DNA of 64,000 nt from Theocolax elegans. Lineage: Eukaryota; Arthropoda; Insecta; Hymenoptera; Cerocephalidae. The notes below the pieces were generated by a model. That model had not been told where the DNA came from. It was given only the letters and a program-made list of their open reading frames with translations, and ran no database searches. The stretch spans positions 1,038,098-1,102,097 of the forward strand of contig CM047431.1 of NCBI GenBank assembly GCA_026168455.1, written 5' to 3'. The position numbers and the translations under genes are program-made. Shown here piece after piece: positions 22,083 through 32,403 of the stretch (position 1 is the stretch's first letter; every line of letters starts with the position of its first letter).

Positions 22083-22409
22083 TGTAACAATGAGACTCAT
22101 TTGCTACAAATTAAAAAAAGGAACGGGCGTCGGGTCTTGAACCCGAGCCCCTTCGGATCCGAAGGCGTTCACGCTACCACTGCGCTACGCCCGCAATTGG
22201 TCGTAGCGCTTCTTATCGCTCTTATATGTTACCGAACACGCGCCACCTAGCGTGTCGGTATAGCTGAAATCTATGACAAGTGGATTAAATCCACCTTGTC
22301 ACATTCCCCCCCACCTAAACGTCGAGTGTCTTCCAGACCTCATCGTCTGTAAAGACATCGAGACGCATTGTAAGGCTGAGGAGGAGGCACAGGACTTGCT
22401 GCTTGCTTG
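22083..22409 (-). mobile_element. TRIM element, left LTR plus partial interior (cut by duplication)
   Basis: The 221-bp LTR (22083-22303) is identical in layout to 25033-25253 and 25452-25672 and includes the tRNA-like segment at 22123-22194. The interior stops at the duplication breakpoint (GCTTGCTTG), so the duplication boundary lies inside the TRIM interior. Confidence 0.75.
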
Positions 22410-25359
22410 TCACCCGACGCGCCAGCTTACGAAAAATTGTTGATAAGGAGTATCAAAAGCTTTTGATTTTTGCTTCAAATCTTCCATACATTTAATGCTG
22501 CATATCCAATTGAACGTCGAAACTTGTGGACTCTTATCCAAAAGTGCTATAAATTTAACACTGGAATGGATCAAATTTTTCCTTATACAGAACACATTAT
22601 CGCTACATTGACTAAGCGGTATCGACCAATCGATTGCTCAAGTCCAAATATCAATACGATTTAGGTAATGATAAATCCGATGATTCAGAATAATTTTAAA
22701 AAAACTGTAAGTAAATATCCGTATTTTGCTGCACTATTTACTACTATTTACTGCATATAAACAATTCCTATAAATATTGTAATTGGTGTTCATATTATTA
22801 AATAAATGTTTTGATTTTTAAATTATCTGTTTCAGATTTTGTACCAGATCATATTCAAGATGTTTAAGTGTCCGTATTGTACTGTTCAACCAATGGAACA
22901 AAAATTTTTACTGCATGTAAAAGTACATATCATAAAAGCCAAATGAATAGAGGAGTTACGTATGTCCTTATACGGATCGTCATCGTAAATTTCAGAATAT
23001 CTACGGATACAAAGCACGTTTTAGATAAGCGCATGTATGAAGTGCTAAATTTACAATCTGAAAACGTCCAAAACTATGAACCTTGCGTAATCGATACTAA
23101 TACGGATGATAATGTTTCTCAGCAAAACATAGCTGATCAATTTTTCTCCGTTATTGATAATATGTTACAAAATGATTTTAACATATCTGAAAAAGCGTTC
23201 GTTAATATAGTTTCTAGAACTGCAGGTAATATTGTAGAAGAGCTGTACGGAAAACCTCTTTTAAATAAGGAATCTGCCCATCATATTGTTAAAATTTGTG
23301 ACAATGTGCTTTGCACATGTCAAGAGCGAGCGACTGAACCCATGACAAACACCTACTTACCCGGATAAGCTAAACGAGTCCCTAGCTATACTACCTACCC
23401 ATATACTATTTCCTAATTACCTACCCGCACATTAACTACGTCCTACCTACCCTCACAGTCTAATAACCCCACCTCAAGCGCAACACACACATGCAGCCGA
23501 AGCACTAGGTGATCCTGGCGATGAGGATCTTGGGCGAGCTCAAATCATCAGGTGGGCTCCTCCGAGTCTGGCACAGCCAACAGGATAGTCAAGGGAGGCG
23601 ATCACTACGAAGTCTCCAGGACCCTCCGAAGCCTCACAGCATAGCAGCCAAGGCGATGAGATGGTACCCAGGCAGGAAGCCGAAGAACCTCCAACGCCAA
23701 GCAAGATACAGCTGTAAAACAGATATTTATAAGAACAAATACGCATTAAAAGGGTAAGGAGCAAGGAAGAGGATCAACAGCAATCGGCAGAAGACAAAGA
23801 CAAGGGAATACGTGTACAGCTGTATATAATCACTACAGCTGTACAAGGAAAGTATAGGACAAAGAGGTTAGGTTGCTGTACACAAACAACGTGTACAGCA
23901 GACCTTGCAAAATACTAAACGCCTGAACACGCACACTAGCGTGACCCCAACACTGAAGGAATTACCTGGAGTAGTTGAAGACCTGGGACCGGTCGTTCTG
24001 GTACGTCGTCGTCGTGGAGAGATGATCGAGGCGGCGTCGGGCAGCAATGCAGCGGCGGGTGAGCTTCGTACCTGAAACTCACGCCGTACCAATTAGTTGA
24101 GATAAGCAAGACGGAACGACGTAATAATTACCCAGGAGGAAGTCCTACAGCATCGCCGAGAGGTACACTGCACCAGGTCAACAAACACCATACAGCCGAT
24201 TCGTACCGATACAGCCTGAACACTGCGGCACTCGACACGCTCGCACGACGCGAGATCGAGGTGCCGCGCACGAGTACGTACTGCGCAGGCGCGCGGTACG
24301 AACACGGGACTCTCGAGCACGCCGAGAGTCAGAGCTCTACGGTCCGCCGTCCGAAACGGATAGTATCGAGAATAGCGAAGCCGAGGTTAATAAGTAGCGA
24401 ACGAGAGAGATAGAGCGAGTGTCATCACCATTGAGGGACGAGTGCCGATTCCTCCGATAAAGGTTGGTGAATTATTCACTCTAGCTGCGTACGGTACCGC
24501 CGAGTACCCGTACTAGTGTGTGCGATATCCTGGTCCCCTCCTTCCCCTTCCCCTCCTTACAGCATAACCCGGTACAGCGAGAGTACTGCACTGTATATAG
24601 TGTCCGGTTAAGATAACCCGCGTGTTATCGTTATTCGTCGCGTGTTACCGCGGCTGGCGCCCACCTTTTCAATTAGTTGTTTTTTTTAATAAATACTTAT
24701 ATTATTTATATTACTTGTTGTCCCTAATTGACCTGCACCCTGATCCCCAGTGCAGCGTCACAAATTATAATAGCTTTTTTAGTTCAACCTGCATTGAAAT
24801 TATCAAAAATAAATATGAAAATATACACGGGCTACCGCAAATGTTATCTATCATTCAAAATGCTTTTAACGATTTTACTTCAGAATATTTAATTATAAAA
24901 TATTTTGTTGAAGTTGGTACTTTAATAATGCCTAAATCAATATTTGTAAATACACATTTAAAAAGTCATGTAAGTAGAGGAAAACTCAAAACTGTTCAAT
25001 GCTACGATGACGTTCAAACTGTACCTATTACATGTAACAATGAGACTCATTTGCTACAAATTAAAAAAAGGAACGGGCGTCGGGTCTTGAACCCGAGCCC
25101 CTTCGGATCCGAAGGCGTTCACGCTACCACTGCGCTACGCCCGCAATTGGTCGTAGCGCTTCTTATCGCTCTTATATGTTACCGAACACGCGCCACCTAG
25201 CGTGTCGGTATAGCTGAAATCTATGACAAGTGGATTAAATCCACCTTGTCACATTCCCCCCCACCTAAACGTCGAGTGTCTTCCAGACCTCATCGTCTGT
25301 AAAGACATCGAGACGCATTGTAAGGCTGAGGAGGAGGCACAGGACTTGCTGCTTGCTTG
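22410..25359 (+). repeat. Tandem duplication, unit 2 (2950 bp)
   Basis: By eye it differs from unit 1 only by four one-base deletions in short homopolymers, all matching unit 1 positions about 19697-20056. The remaining 2.3 kb look identical. This is either very recent or an assembly artefact. Confidence 0.9.
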
Positions 25360-25672
25360 CACTGCTATGCTTTGCTTTTGCTTTGCTGCGGGAAAGGTTA
25401 AAATTGCTTTTTAGGGACTATTTACATGTGGGTTTTTATCGTTGGGCGCCATGTAACAATGAGACTCATTTGCTACAAATTAAAAAAAGGAACGGGCGTC
25501 GGGTCTTGAACCCGAGCCCCTTCGGATCCGAAGGCGTTCACGCTACCACTGCGCTACGCCCGCAATTGGTCGTAGCGCTTCTTATCGCTCTTATATGTTA
25601 CCGAACACGCGCCACCTAGCGTGTCGGTATAGCTGAAATCTATGACAAGTGGATTAAATCCACCTTGTCACA
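25033..25672 (-). mobile_element. TRIM: miniature LTR retrotransposon with tRNA-like LTRs
   Basis: Two 221-bp direct repeats (25033-25253 and 25452-25672) with TG..CA ends flank only 198 bp. Read on the minus strand, TGGCGCCCAACG lies directly after the 5' LTR, a classical gypsy-type primer-binding site. AGGTGGGGGGGAA precedes the 3' LTR as polypurine tract. TACA lies on both sides as a 4-bp target duplication: left in the unit 1 flank and in unit 2 at 25029-25032, right at 25673-25676. There is no coding capacity, so it must use proteins in trans. It interrupts gene 2 between PIT and KVLKKFL. Confidence 0.8.
25492..25563 (-). other. tRNA-like structure inside the TRIM LTR (also 22123-22194, 25073-25144)
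   Basis: Minus strand: acceptor arm GCGGGCG pairs with CGCCCGT over seven pairs. The D arm is GCGC-AGTGGTA-GCGT. The T arm is TCGGG-TTCAAGA-CCCGA. Box A (TAGCGCAGTGG) and box B (GGTTCAAGACC) of Pol III promoters are intact, and a T7 run follows. The anticodon arm is not normal: CCTTCGGATCCGAAGG forms a five-pair stem with a six-base loop. It is therefore a tRNA-like pseudogene, not a decoding tRNA. Confidence 0.8.
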
Positions 25673-25673
25673 T

Positions 25674-26025
25674 ACAAAAGTTTTAAAAAAATTCTTGGAA
25701 ATGCATGGGATATTGTCGACGATTTTAGGGCATGTAGAAAAATGTAAGCAAAGTGATAATTTAGATACACTTTTCACTAGCGAATTTTGTGCACAAATAG
25801 CAACAGATTTTAACGATAGAGTATGTTTGCCATTATTAATTTATACTGATGATCTAGAAATAAACAACCCATTTGGTTCACGAAAAGGTAGCCATAAACT
25901 TGGAGCCGTGTACTGCAGTATCTTAGGTTTGCCAATTGAGTATCCGAGTCAGAACATATTTTTTTATTCCAGTTGTATAATACTGAATACCATAAAAATT
26001 TTGGAAATAAAAGAATATTTCAGAA
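25674..26025 (+). pseudogene. Gene 2, exon with DDE-like first Asp block
   Basis: The frame reads KVLKKFLEMHGILSTIL, FTSEFCAQIATDFND, then LPLLIYTDDLEINNPFGSRK and GSHKLGAVYCSILGLPIEY. The (Y/H)xDDxEINNPxG block with HKxGAVY resembles the segment around the first catalytic Asp of CACTA/EnSpm-type transposases. It shifts one frame near 25955 (LFQLYNTEYHKNFGNK) before the MULE-like MITE interrupts it. Catalytic competence is inferred only. Confidence 0.55.
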
Positions 26026-26529
26026 TTAAAAATATAATTTTTCTCGCCCGGGCAAAAGTTTTTAAATTAATATAGGAATTGTGTCGGTATTGCTGAGCTA
26101 ACGTCTAACGACTCTAAAAACTCCAAGTTGCTCGCTCGAAAAGGCACGACAATTCGCCGCGTATCAATCTCGATTTTAGGGGGCGCTATTCCATCCACAA
26201 TCAGAATTTCCACCTTATGTGTACTTATATAGGCTCCGTTCATTCGTTCTTACGATACCGAAATTGAAGTTTATCATTATTTTGATTCCATAATATTAAA
26301 ATTTCTTTCTTTCTTATTTAAAATATTTTCAATTTTATAACTTAGTATTTTATTTGCTTCTTCTTTCTCCTTTTGGTTCATGTCTGGCGGTTTGTGGCCT
26401 TCATAATGTTGTCCTCCGGATTGATACGCGGCGAATTGTCATGCCTTTTCGAGCGAGCAATTTGGAGTTCTTAGAGTCGTTAGACGTTAACTCAGCAAGA
26501 CCGACAAAATTTTTATATTAATTTAAAAA
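26026..26529. mobile_element. MULE-like MITE, copy 2, with about 240-bp extra core
   Basis: It has the same termini and inverted arms as 17283-17504 (GCTGAGCTAACGTCTAACG and complement) but arms separated by a longer core. ATATTTCAGAA occurs at 26015-26025 and 26530-26540 as an 11-bp target-site duplication. In the core, the minus strand holds a short frame (GGQHYEGHKPPDMNQKEKEE) ending in a stop near 26275, which I do not recognise. Confidence 0.75.
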
Positions 26530-26540
26530 ATATTTCAGAA

Positions 26541-27919
26541 TATTATACAACAATTAACAGATATAGTAACAAATGGTATTACTTTAAATTGGAATGAAAA
26601 CAACCCAAAAATTTATTTTAAAGTTTTTCAAATAATTAGTGATAATTTAAGAAGCAACACTATTTTGGGTTTTTGAAAGTCCTTTAATGCCACTCATTTT
26701 TGCAGAATTTGCATAGCTGATAAAACTATTACTGGAAAACTAGTGAAAGAAAATGCAAAGGATTTGCGCAATGTGGAAAACTAAGTAAAAGACTGTGAAA
26801 AAAGAATAATGGCATTAGGAAGAATGTATTTTCCACAAAATTCCGTACTTTCATTTAATTGACAGTAGTTGCGTCGATCCAATGCATAATCTCTTCGAAG
26901 GGATTTGTCGCTATGATATATGGGAAAAATATTATGTAATTTAATAATCGAAAAACAATTTTTCACGCTTGATGTACTTAATTCGCGTATTTTATTTTTC
27001 AATAAAAGTTTAATGTTACATGATAATATATTGCCTACAATAACAATGGATTCTCTTTCAAAAGGTAAATTAATTACAACCTCTTCTGAAATGTCTTTTT
27101 TGATTCATTATTTTGGCCTTCTGGTAAGTGGTTCAATTCCACACGCAAGTATTACTTGCAAATTGTATATGCTATTAAGGGAAATAACAAAAATAATTAT
27201 GGCTCCAGCTGTAAATGATGGACTTCTTGAACGGCTATCAAAGATTATAAGTGACCATCACATTCTTTACATGAAATTATCTAACGAAACATTAAAACCC
27301 AAGTTTTACATACTGTTACACTATCCGTGTTTAATGAAAAAACTTGGTCCATTAGCACAATTTTTATGCATGCGTTTTGAAGCTAAATACAAAATCTTAA
27401 AAGGCATTGCTAAAACTTCCAATTCCCGAGTAAATTCAACTTATACTCTTACACTAAAGCATCAATTGCAAACGTCTTAACGACTATTTTGTAACGAAGG
27501 TTTTAAATTTTGTTTAATTACCGGACCTGAAAATGGGGTAATCAATAAAATATTAGCTTTCAATAAATTCAAAATCATTTTATCACATGATTTATCTATT
27601 CAGCAATGTGTTTCCGTAAATTGGACGAGGGTAAATGAAACATTATATAAAACATTGTCAATCATATATGTATATCCCAACGATATAGTTGTTAGTTTTG
27701 GAAAACGATTGTATATTTTAATTGATAAATCTAAACACAATGTTTATTTCTTATATGAAAAAAATGATAACTTTATGTTCTAACGATCATTTATGCGTTT
27801 ATCAAATCGAAGAAACAAATACCTTGGGATTTTCAAAACAAACAGATTTAGCTGATTATTTTCCAACTACCCCACACTTACATACTGATGGAAAAATGTA
27901 CGTACCATATAGATTGTAA
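26541..27919 (+). pseudogene. Gene 2, C-terminal transposase-like region to natural stop
   Basis: The frame continues QQLTDIVTNGITLNWNEN and FQIISDNLRSNTILGF. Then come FNATHFCRICIADKTI (CxxC) and, around 26885, HNLFEGICRYD, which resembles the HxLxxGV/I block of CACTA-like transposases. Next is a 186-residue open stretch (26920-27480) with TSSEMSFLIHYFGLL, HHILYMKLSNETLKPK and MRFEAKYKILKG. The end (27722-27919) reads YQIEETNTLGFS, ADYFPTTPHL and DGKMYVPYRL before TAA. Order and motifs match a repeated animal protein family I recall. Several shifts and stops make this copy inactive. Confidence 0.6.
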
Positions 27920-28058
27920 TTAATTTTATTGCGTTTACAGTAATATTTTTAAAAATAAATAGTTTAAAAATTATTTTATACTATAATTTTTATTGAAGAT
28001 TGTAATTAGATATTTTTAAACAAAAACTTAAATTAATTTATTTTTTCGACCTCAAATT
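27920..28058. other. AT-rich 3' flank of gene 2
   Basis: No coding frame. AATAAA occurs near 27954 and could be the gene's polyadenylation signal. No terminal inverted repeat pairing with the region upstream of 281 is visible. Confidence 0.3.
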
Positions 28059-28570
28059 CTATCTATTACCAATTACTTTATTTTTGTTACAATTATCACA
28101 TACCCCGATGGCCGCTCTGCCAGTGGCATCATTTACCAAATTCGATTCAGTGGGATCTCTGAACTCCTCACTGACGATAACAATGTCAGCCTGCTCTTCT
28201 CTGACCAACTGTGGCAGCAGATCCTTGGTCACAGAATAGTGATTTAGGTTGATTTGAAGCACCATTTCTGACAGATGCTTCAACCCTAGGCGCGCCTATG
28301 TTCTTATTCGCCGCGCAATGTCCTGCTTTCTGGCCCTCTTGACCGCACCGGAAACACTGCGATAACCGATCAACTGCGCTTTTGCAACCTTTTGCGAAGT
28401 CACCTACCTCTTGGCACAGGTAACAACGCGAGACCGCCTCGCGGAGCCGAACCCTGCAGTTGATCCAGCCTATCCGAAAATTCCCATTCTGTAGCAGCAT
28501 TTTTGCTACTGATGCGGGAAGAAGGACGCTAGTCGTTTGAGTACTTTCATATAACCTTCTAAACTTTACA
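28059..28570 (-). pseudogene. R1-clade LINE fragment (ORF1 end and ORF2 start)
   Basis: On the minus strand it reads LLPASVAKMLLQNGNF, CYLCQEVGDFAKGC (zinc knuckle with His lost to Asp), CFRCGQEGQKAGHC (second knuckle), then MKHLSEMVLQINLNHYS and ADIVIVSEEF. It is colinear with 1890-2330 and more complete at the second knuckle, so it is a different copy of the same family. Truncated at both ends. Confidence 0.75.
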
Positions 28571-28599
28571 TTTATAATTATAATATAACATAATAACAA

Positions 28600-28850
28600 T
28601 ATGGTGTCTTGTGTTGTGTATGCTTTTAAAATAAAAGAAAAATAACAATTTGAAAAAAAAATTTTGTGCGTTTAACATAGTTGAAATTTTTGTGCTTACT
28701 ATACACATATAATTCTGATAAAAACTCACGCATTAAAATTTATACACTATATGTATAATTCATATCAAGTAGAAAAATAATAACAATATGAATTATGTTT
28801 ATAACTGAAATAAACTGTATTCAAGTAAAACCCAAATTATTGAATTACGA
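28600..28850. other. AT-rich, nothing recognised
   Basis: No open frame, no inverted repeat of note. Confidence 0.4.
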
Positions 28851-29090
28851 GCGAAGTGAGTGTTTTAGGCTAGTAAATCATTGATTTTATTGCATGTCTT
28901 GGTTATGAGGCCGTATAAAAAAATAATTTTATTGCATTTCTCGCTTACGAGGTAAGATGAGTCATTGATTTTATTTCTTGCTTAAGAAGTATTTATATTA
29001 CCTCGGGAGCTACAAATGCAATAAAATCAATGATTCATTTAACCCCGTAAGCAAATAATGCAATAAAACTATTTTTTAACACTCCGTTCG
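28850..29090. repeat. Hairpin satellite with TTTTATTGCATTT units
   Basis: Units such as CATTGATTTTATTGCAT and CTTACGAGGTAAGATGAGTC run forward at 28875-28980 and reversed (ATGCAATAAAATCAATGA) at 29010-29075. Similar units recur at 42720-42910. The neighbouring 29090-29320 block is a GC-richer repeat with CGCTTCGC-type motifs. Confidence 0.6.
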
Positions 29091-29329
29091 CGAAACACGG
29101 TTTCTCATGCTTGCTTTGCGTGTGCGAAGCACCTTATTCACGTGCTCTTGAATGCGTGTGCGAATCACTTTGGTTCATTCACGGTTTAATTTAATCATAT
29201 GTGTTTCGCTCACATCGTGTTAAAAAATATCATCCTCGCTTCGCTTGGGCGGCAAATGCGACTCGTGCGTGAATCGCCTGCTTCGCACACTCGTCTAGTA
29301 ATATACTATTTGCGTATATTCTAGTGATA

Positions 29330-29697
29330 AATCAAAATCAATTCTGGCATGGTTGGCTTTTTTTAAAATCAATTTTTTATATTTCCGGGTGTCCTATCTT
29401 TTCGAGATTTTAAAATTAAGAATTGTAACCTGGCTAGTTAAGTTCTGAAGCTCATTTTGAACAAAAGTAGAATATAATGTTTTTTCATAAAAATCAATAG
29501 ATTTTGAGATAAATGACTTTAAAAATAGCAATTTTTAAAAAAAAATTATACTTTTTATGGTGGAATAACTCTTAGTCAAATTATTTTTAATACCTAAAAA
29601 TTTTTTTCTATTTTCTGGAAGATATTTACAGCTTGTTCTCAAAATTTGGTGCGATTTAAAATTTTTATCATACCACTTGACGTAAAATAGCTCATAT
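29330..29697. repeat. Half copy of the 950-bp palindromic element
   Basis: Matches the right half of 5281-6230 (TTCCGGGTGTCCTATCT through ACCACTTGACGTAAAATAG) with divergence. Its outer end touches the TIR element at 29698. Confidence 0.7.
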
Positions 29698-30961
29698 ATG
29701 AGAGATTCCACAGAACTTTTGACTTTCTTGTTACTTTCACTTTTCAATGCTATTTGATGATTTTCATCATATTAAAAAAATCATTCTTTGTAGAAAAAAG
29801 TCACAAAGTATAGTAACCGTTATTTATTATATTAATAATATATAATATATTACTTAAAAAAATTATAATTTATCGCATTTTAATTAATTCTTTGTGTTAC
29901 TCACTCTACTTTTTTGCTTTATTAGGTTTATATAAAAAAAAACTTTTATTAAAAATGGTTTGGATAATTTTTTATATAATCTTCACATATCACAGAATAT
30001 AATGTAAAAGTTTTAGAGGTGTGCTTCAACCTACATATATTAATTTATTTTATGAATATCCGTAACCACTATTTAAAAAAAACTAATTTATTTTACTTTT
30101 AGCTCTTAAAAAAAAAATAAATTATTCTCATAAATTTTCTTCATGGAAAATGACACTTATTGATCAGACAAATAAAATCGCGTTTGGTTTGTAAGTGTGC
30201 TACTTACAGAAAAAAAATTGTACCCTCGCAAAGTTGGGTACACGTATGCGCCCCCCATTGAAAAAAATCGTACTTTTCGTCAGCACATCGATAGTATGTT
30301 ATCAATGGTTATAAAAGTAATTGCTCTTTTTTATTAACCTTTTAAAAAATATGTTTTAAAATACTTTACATAAAATTCTTCTTTGTTTGCCTGAAACGAA
30401 CTTACGAAAAATGTAACAAAATGAAATTCTTACTTTCCGAGAAAATAAGGTATTTAATCATCTTATAGTAAATATTTGTAATTGTAATACTTAAACACAA
30501 ATACACACACATTAATGGAACTTAAATTAAAGGTAGGAATTATAATTCAAAAAATCTTTGTATTAGTTACAATGTTTGTATATATTATATATTTTGTTAC
30601 ATTTCTTTTGTTTGAACAATTATTAATTGTTTAAAATAAAATTTTATTATAATGATATTTTTGTGTTACAAAATTTTTCTTTTTACACATATTATGCTAC
30701 ATATTTTATCAAATTTTTTAACATTTTACCTTAAATTTGAAAGAAAAATGTAAAATTTTATTTTTTTGATGAAAAGTAGTATGTTTTACATTAAAATAAT
30801 TGTTTTTGATTTTTTACAAAAAAATTTTTTAAAAAAATGAGGGGCCCCATGTTTTTTATGCTACTACTGGTATTTAGAAATGGTTCGATAAGTTTCAAAG
30901 ATGTGCCTTTAAAATATATTTTCAATTTTCTTTTGACCTTAAAGTCAAAAGTTCTGTGGAA

Positions 30962-30970
<9 letters not shown>
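29698..30970. mobile_element. TIR element, 1.27 kb, non-coding
   Basis: 29698-29727 and 30941-30970 are perfect 30-bp inverted repeats beginning TATGAGAGATTCCACAG. TA-rich DNA flanks both sides. The interior is AT-rich with no transposase frame, so it is non-autonomous. Confidence 0.75.
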
Positions 30971-30993
<23 letters not shown>

Positions 30994-31199
30994 TGTAACG
31001 GGGTACGGATTGAATATAAGGAATAAAAAAATCAACGAAGGTATCGGGGCGCGAACCCACGATCCCGGGAGCGCGAGGCAGAAGCCTCACCACTGCGCTA
31101 CCATTCGCAATTATCCCGGCTAGTCGATTTGGTCCTATCGACGAACGTCGCCGATAATTCAGGGACCTAGCCTGCGCCGACACTCGAAATCCGTACCCG

Positions 31200-31204
<5 letters not shown>
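30994..31204 (-). mobile_element. Solo TRIM-type LTR with tRNA-like sequence, second subfamily
   Basis: 211 bp bounded by TGTAACGGGGTACGGATT and AATCCGTACCCGTTATA inside a long TA run. The minus strand carries box A (TAGCGCAGTGG) and box B (GGTTCGCGCCC) at the same relative place as in the TRIM LTRs at 25 kb, and a T-run follows. The two families share layout but little sequence. A MITE interpretation is possible because the ends are inverted for about 17 bp. Confidence 0.55.
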
Positions 31205-31240
<36 letters not shown>

Positions 31241-31244
<4 letters not shown>

Positions 31245-31860
31245 TATGATGTTGTCACTGGGGATTAAGGTGACCATCAAATAAGTTACTTAAAAAGGAA
31301 AAGGAATACTCATTTATCTAATCAGTGTCGATATACACGTAGCAAGGCTACGTCTCTGCCGGTCGCGGTTGCTCGCGTACTCGTATCGTGTGCTAATCTC
31401 GTGGATTTAACAGGGTAACTATGCTTATTTCCTTTGGTGTTATTGTATATGTTATTTGAATATGTTCCTCTAACCTCAAAGTGTCATGTTACCTCCTATT
31501 TCCTTTGTCCTCTAAATACCTATGGAAAACTGTACTTGGTTGTAGTCTATCCATCCTCAATTTAATTTTATTTTTTGTAAAGGCTACTTACTCTGGGGCT
31601 CCACCAACTATAGTGGACAAAGAGTAGGATATTTTTTATTTAAAGCATATTGGGATTGGTTTGCAAAACTCGTAATAATTTATCTTGAATCTTATTTAGA
31701 AACGGTTTTACTCTTTGTATCTTTTAATTTTATCAACGTTAGTAAATACTGCTCTTGTAAATTTTTGAGTTTGAAGGTATACCATATATTATTATATATA
31801 CAATTTGGTCTATTAAAACATTGATTCAGTTTTCTATTATTAGTTTTGTTTTTACCACTC
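31241..31860. other. Unassigned AT-rich DNA
   Basis: CTGGGGATTAAGG at 31258 resembles CTGGGGATTAGGG at 44523, perhaps an LTR edge. No gene seen. Confidence 0.3.
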
Positions 31861-31861
31861 A

Positions 31862-32205
31862 AAGAATCGTATAATATGGTCAGATCATATCGTCGATTTG
31901 CAGCTCTGTTTAACAAAGAATATCGTTTACCATCCGAAACAACGGTTTCACAAAAAATGATATGAAAACCTGTTTCTCGATCGAGCCAAAAGTGGAAAGT
32001 CGAAAAATGTAACTGATGAAGTACACGTTTGAATATGGCGTTATCTTTAATCGAATATCCTCATATCTCCGTTAGACAAGTATCTCGTGAAACTAATGTT
32101 AGTAGTATGTTGTGAAGTTTATATAAAATATATGAAATCAAATTATAATACGGATTAAATGACGATAATTATTTTCAAAGATTAGAATTGTCAGAATTCC
32201 CTCAG
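31862..32205 (+). pseudogene. DNA-transposon HTH/transposase N-terminal fragment
   Basis: In shifting frames it reads RRFAALFNKEYRLPSETTV, then SGKSKNVTDEV, LSLIEYPHISVRQVSRETNV and LNDDNYFQRLEL. This is the order HTH, Gly-Lys/Arg linker, second HTH (ISVRQVxRETNVS) and start of the catalytic domain in Tc1/mariner-like insect transposases. Stops and shifts, no catalytic residues left. Confidence 0.6.
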
Positions 32206-32403
32206 GCTCTTCACCTATTGTGGTTTATCATCCGTATCGACCAGTGTATAGCACTTATACATGTCCGGAAATTGGACGTGTTGGGCAGTCACGCGGATCT
32301 TGTTTGTGCTAGAGCATTGTACACTGTATGGCCAGTTCAACTGCTTTAACAGTGTATATACATATATCATTGCTCTGCTAACATGCAGGATATATATATA
32401 TAT

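Larger units (their letters stand above)
19456..22409 (+). repeat. Tandem duplication, unit 1 (2954 bp)
   Basis: TCACCCGACGCGCC at 19456 recurs at 22410, and GGACTTGCTGCTTGCTTG ends both units. Unit 1 holds the last exon of gene 1, exon 1 of gene 2, an LTR-like insert, a gene 2 exon and the left LTR plus part of the interior of the TRIM element. Confidence 0.95.

Noticed and set aside
22123..22194. Functional tRNA gene
   Set aside because: Acceptor, D and T arms fold, but the anticodon arm has a six-base loop and the unit repeats inside LTRs, so it is a tRNA-like element part.
25033..25254. Interpretation as three MITE copies with ATGTAACAA ends
   Set aside because: The primer-binding site, polypurine tract and flanking TACA duplication around the pair fit an LTR element better.
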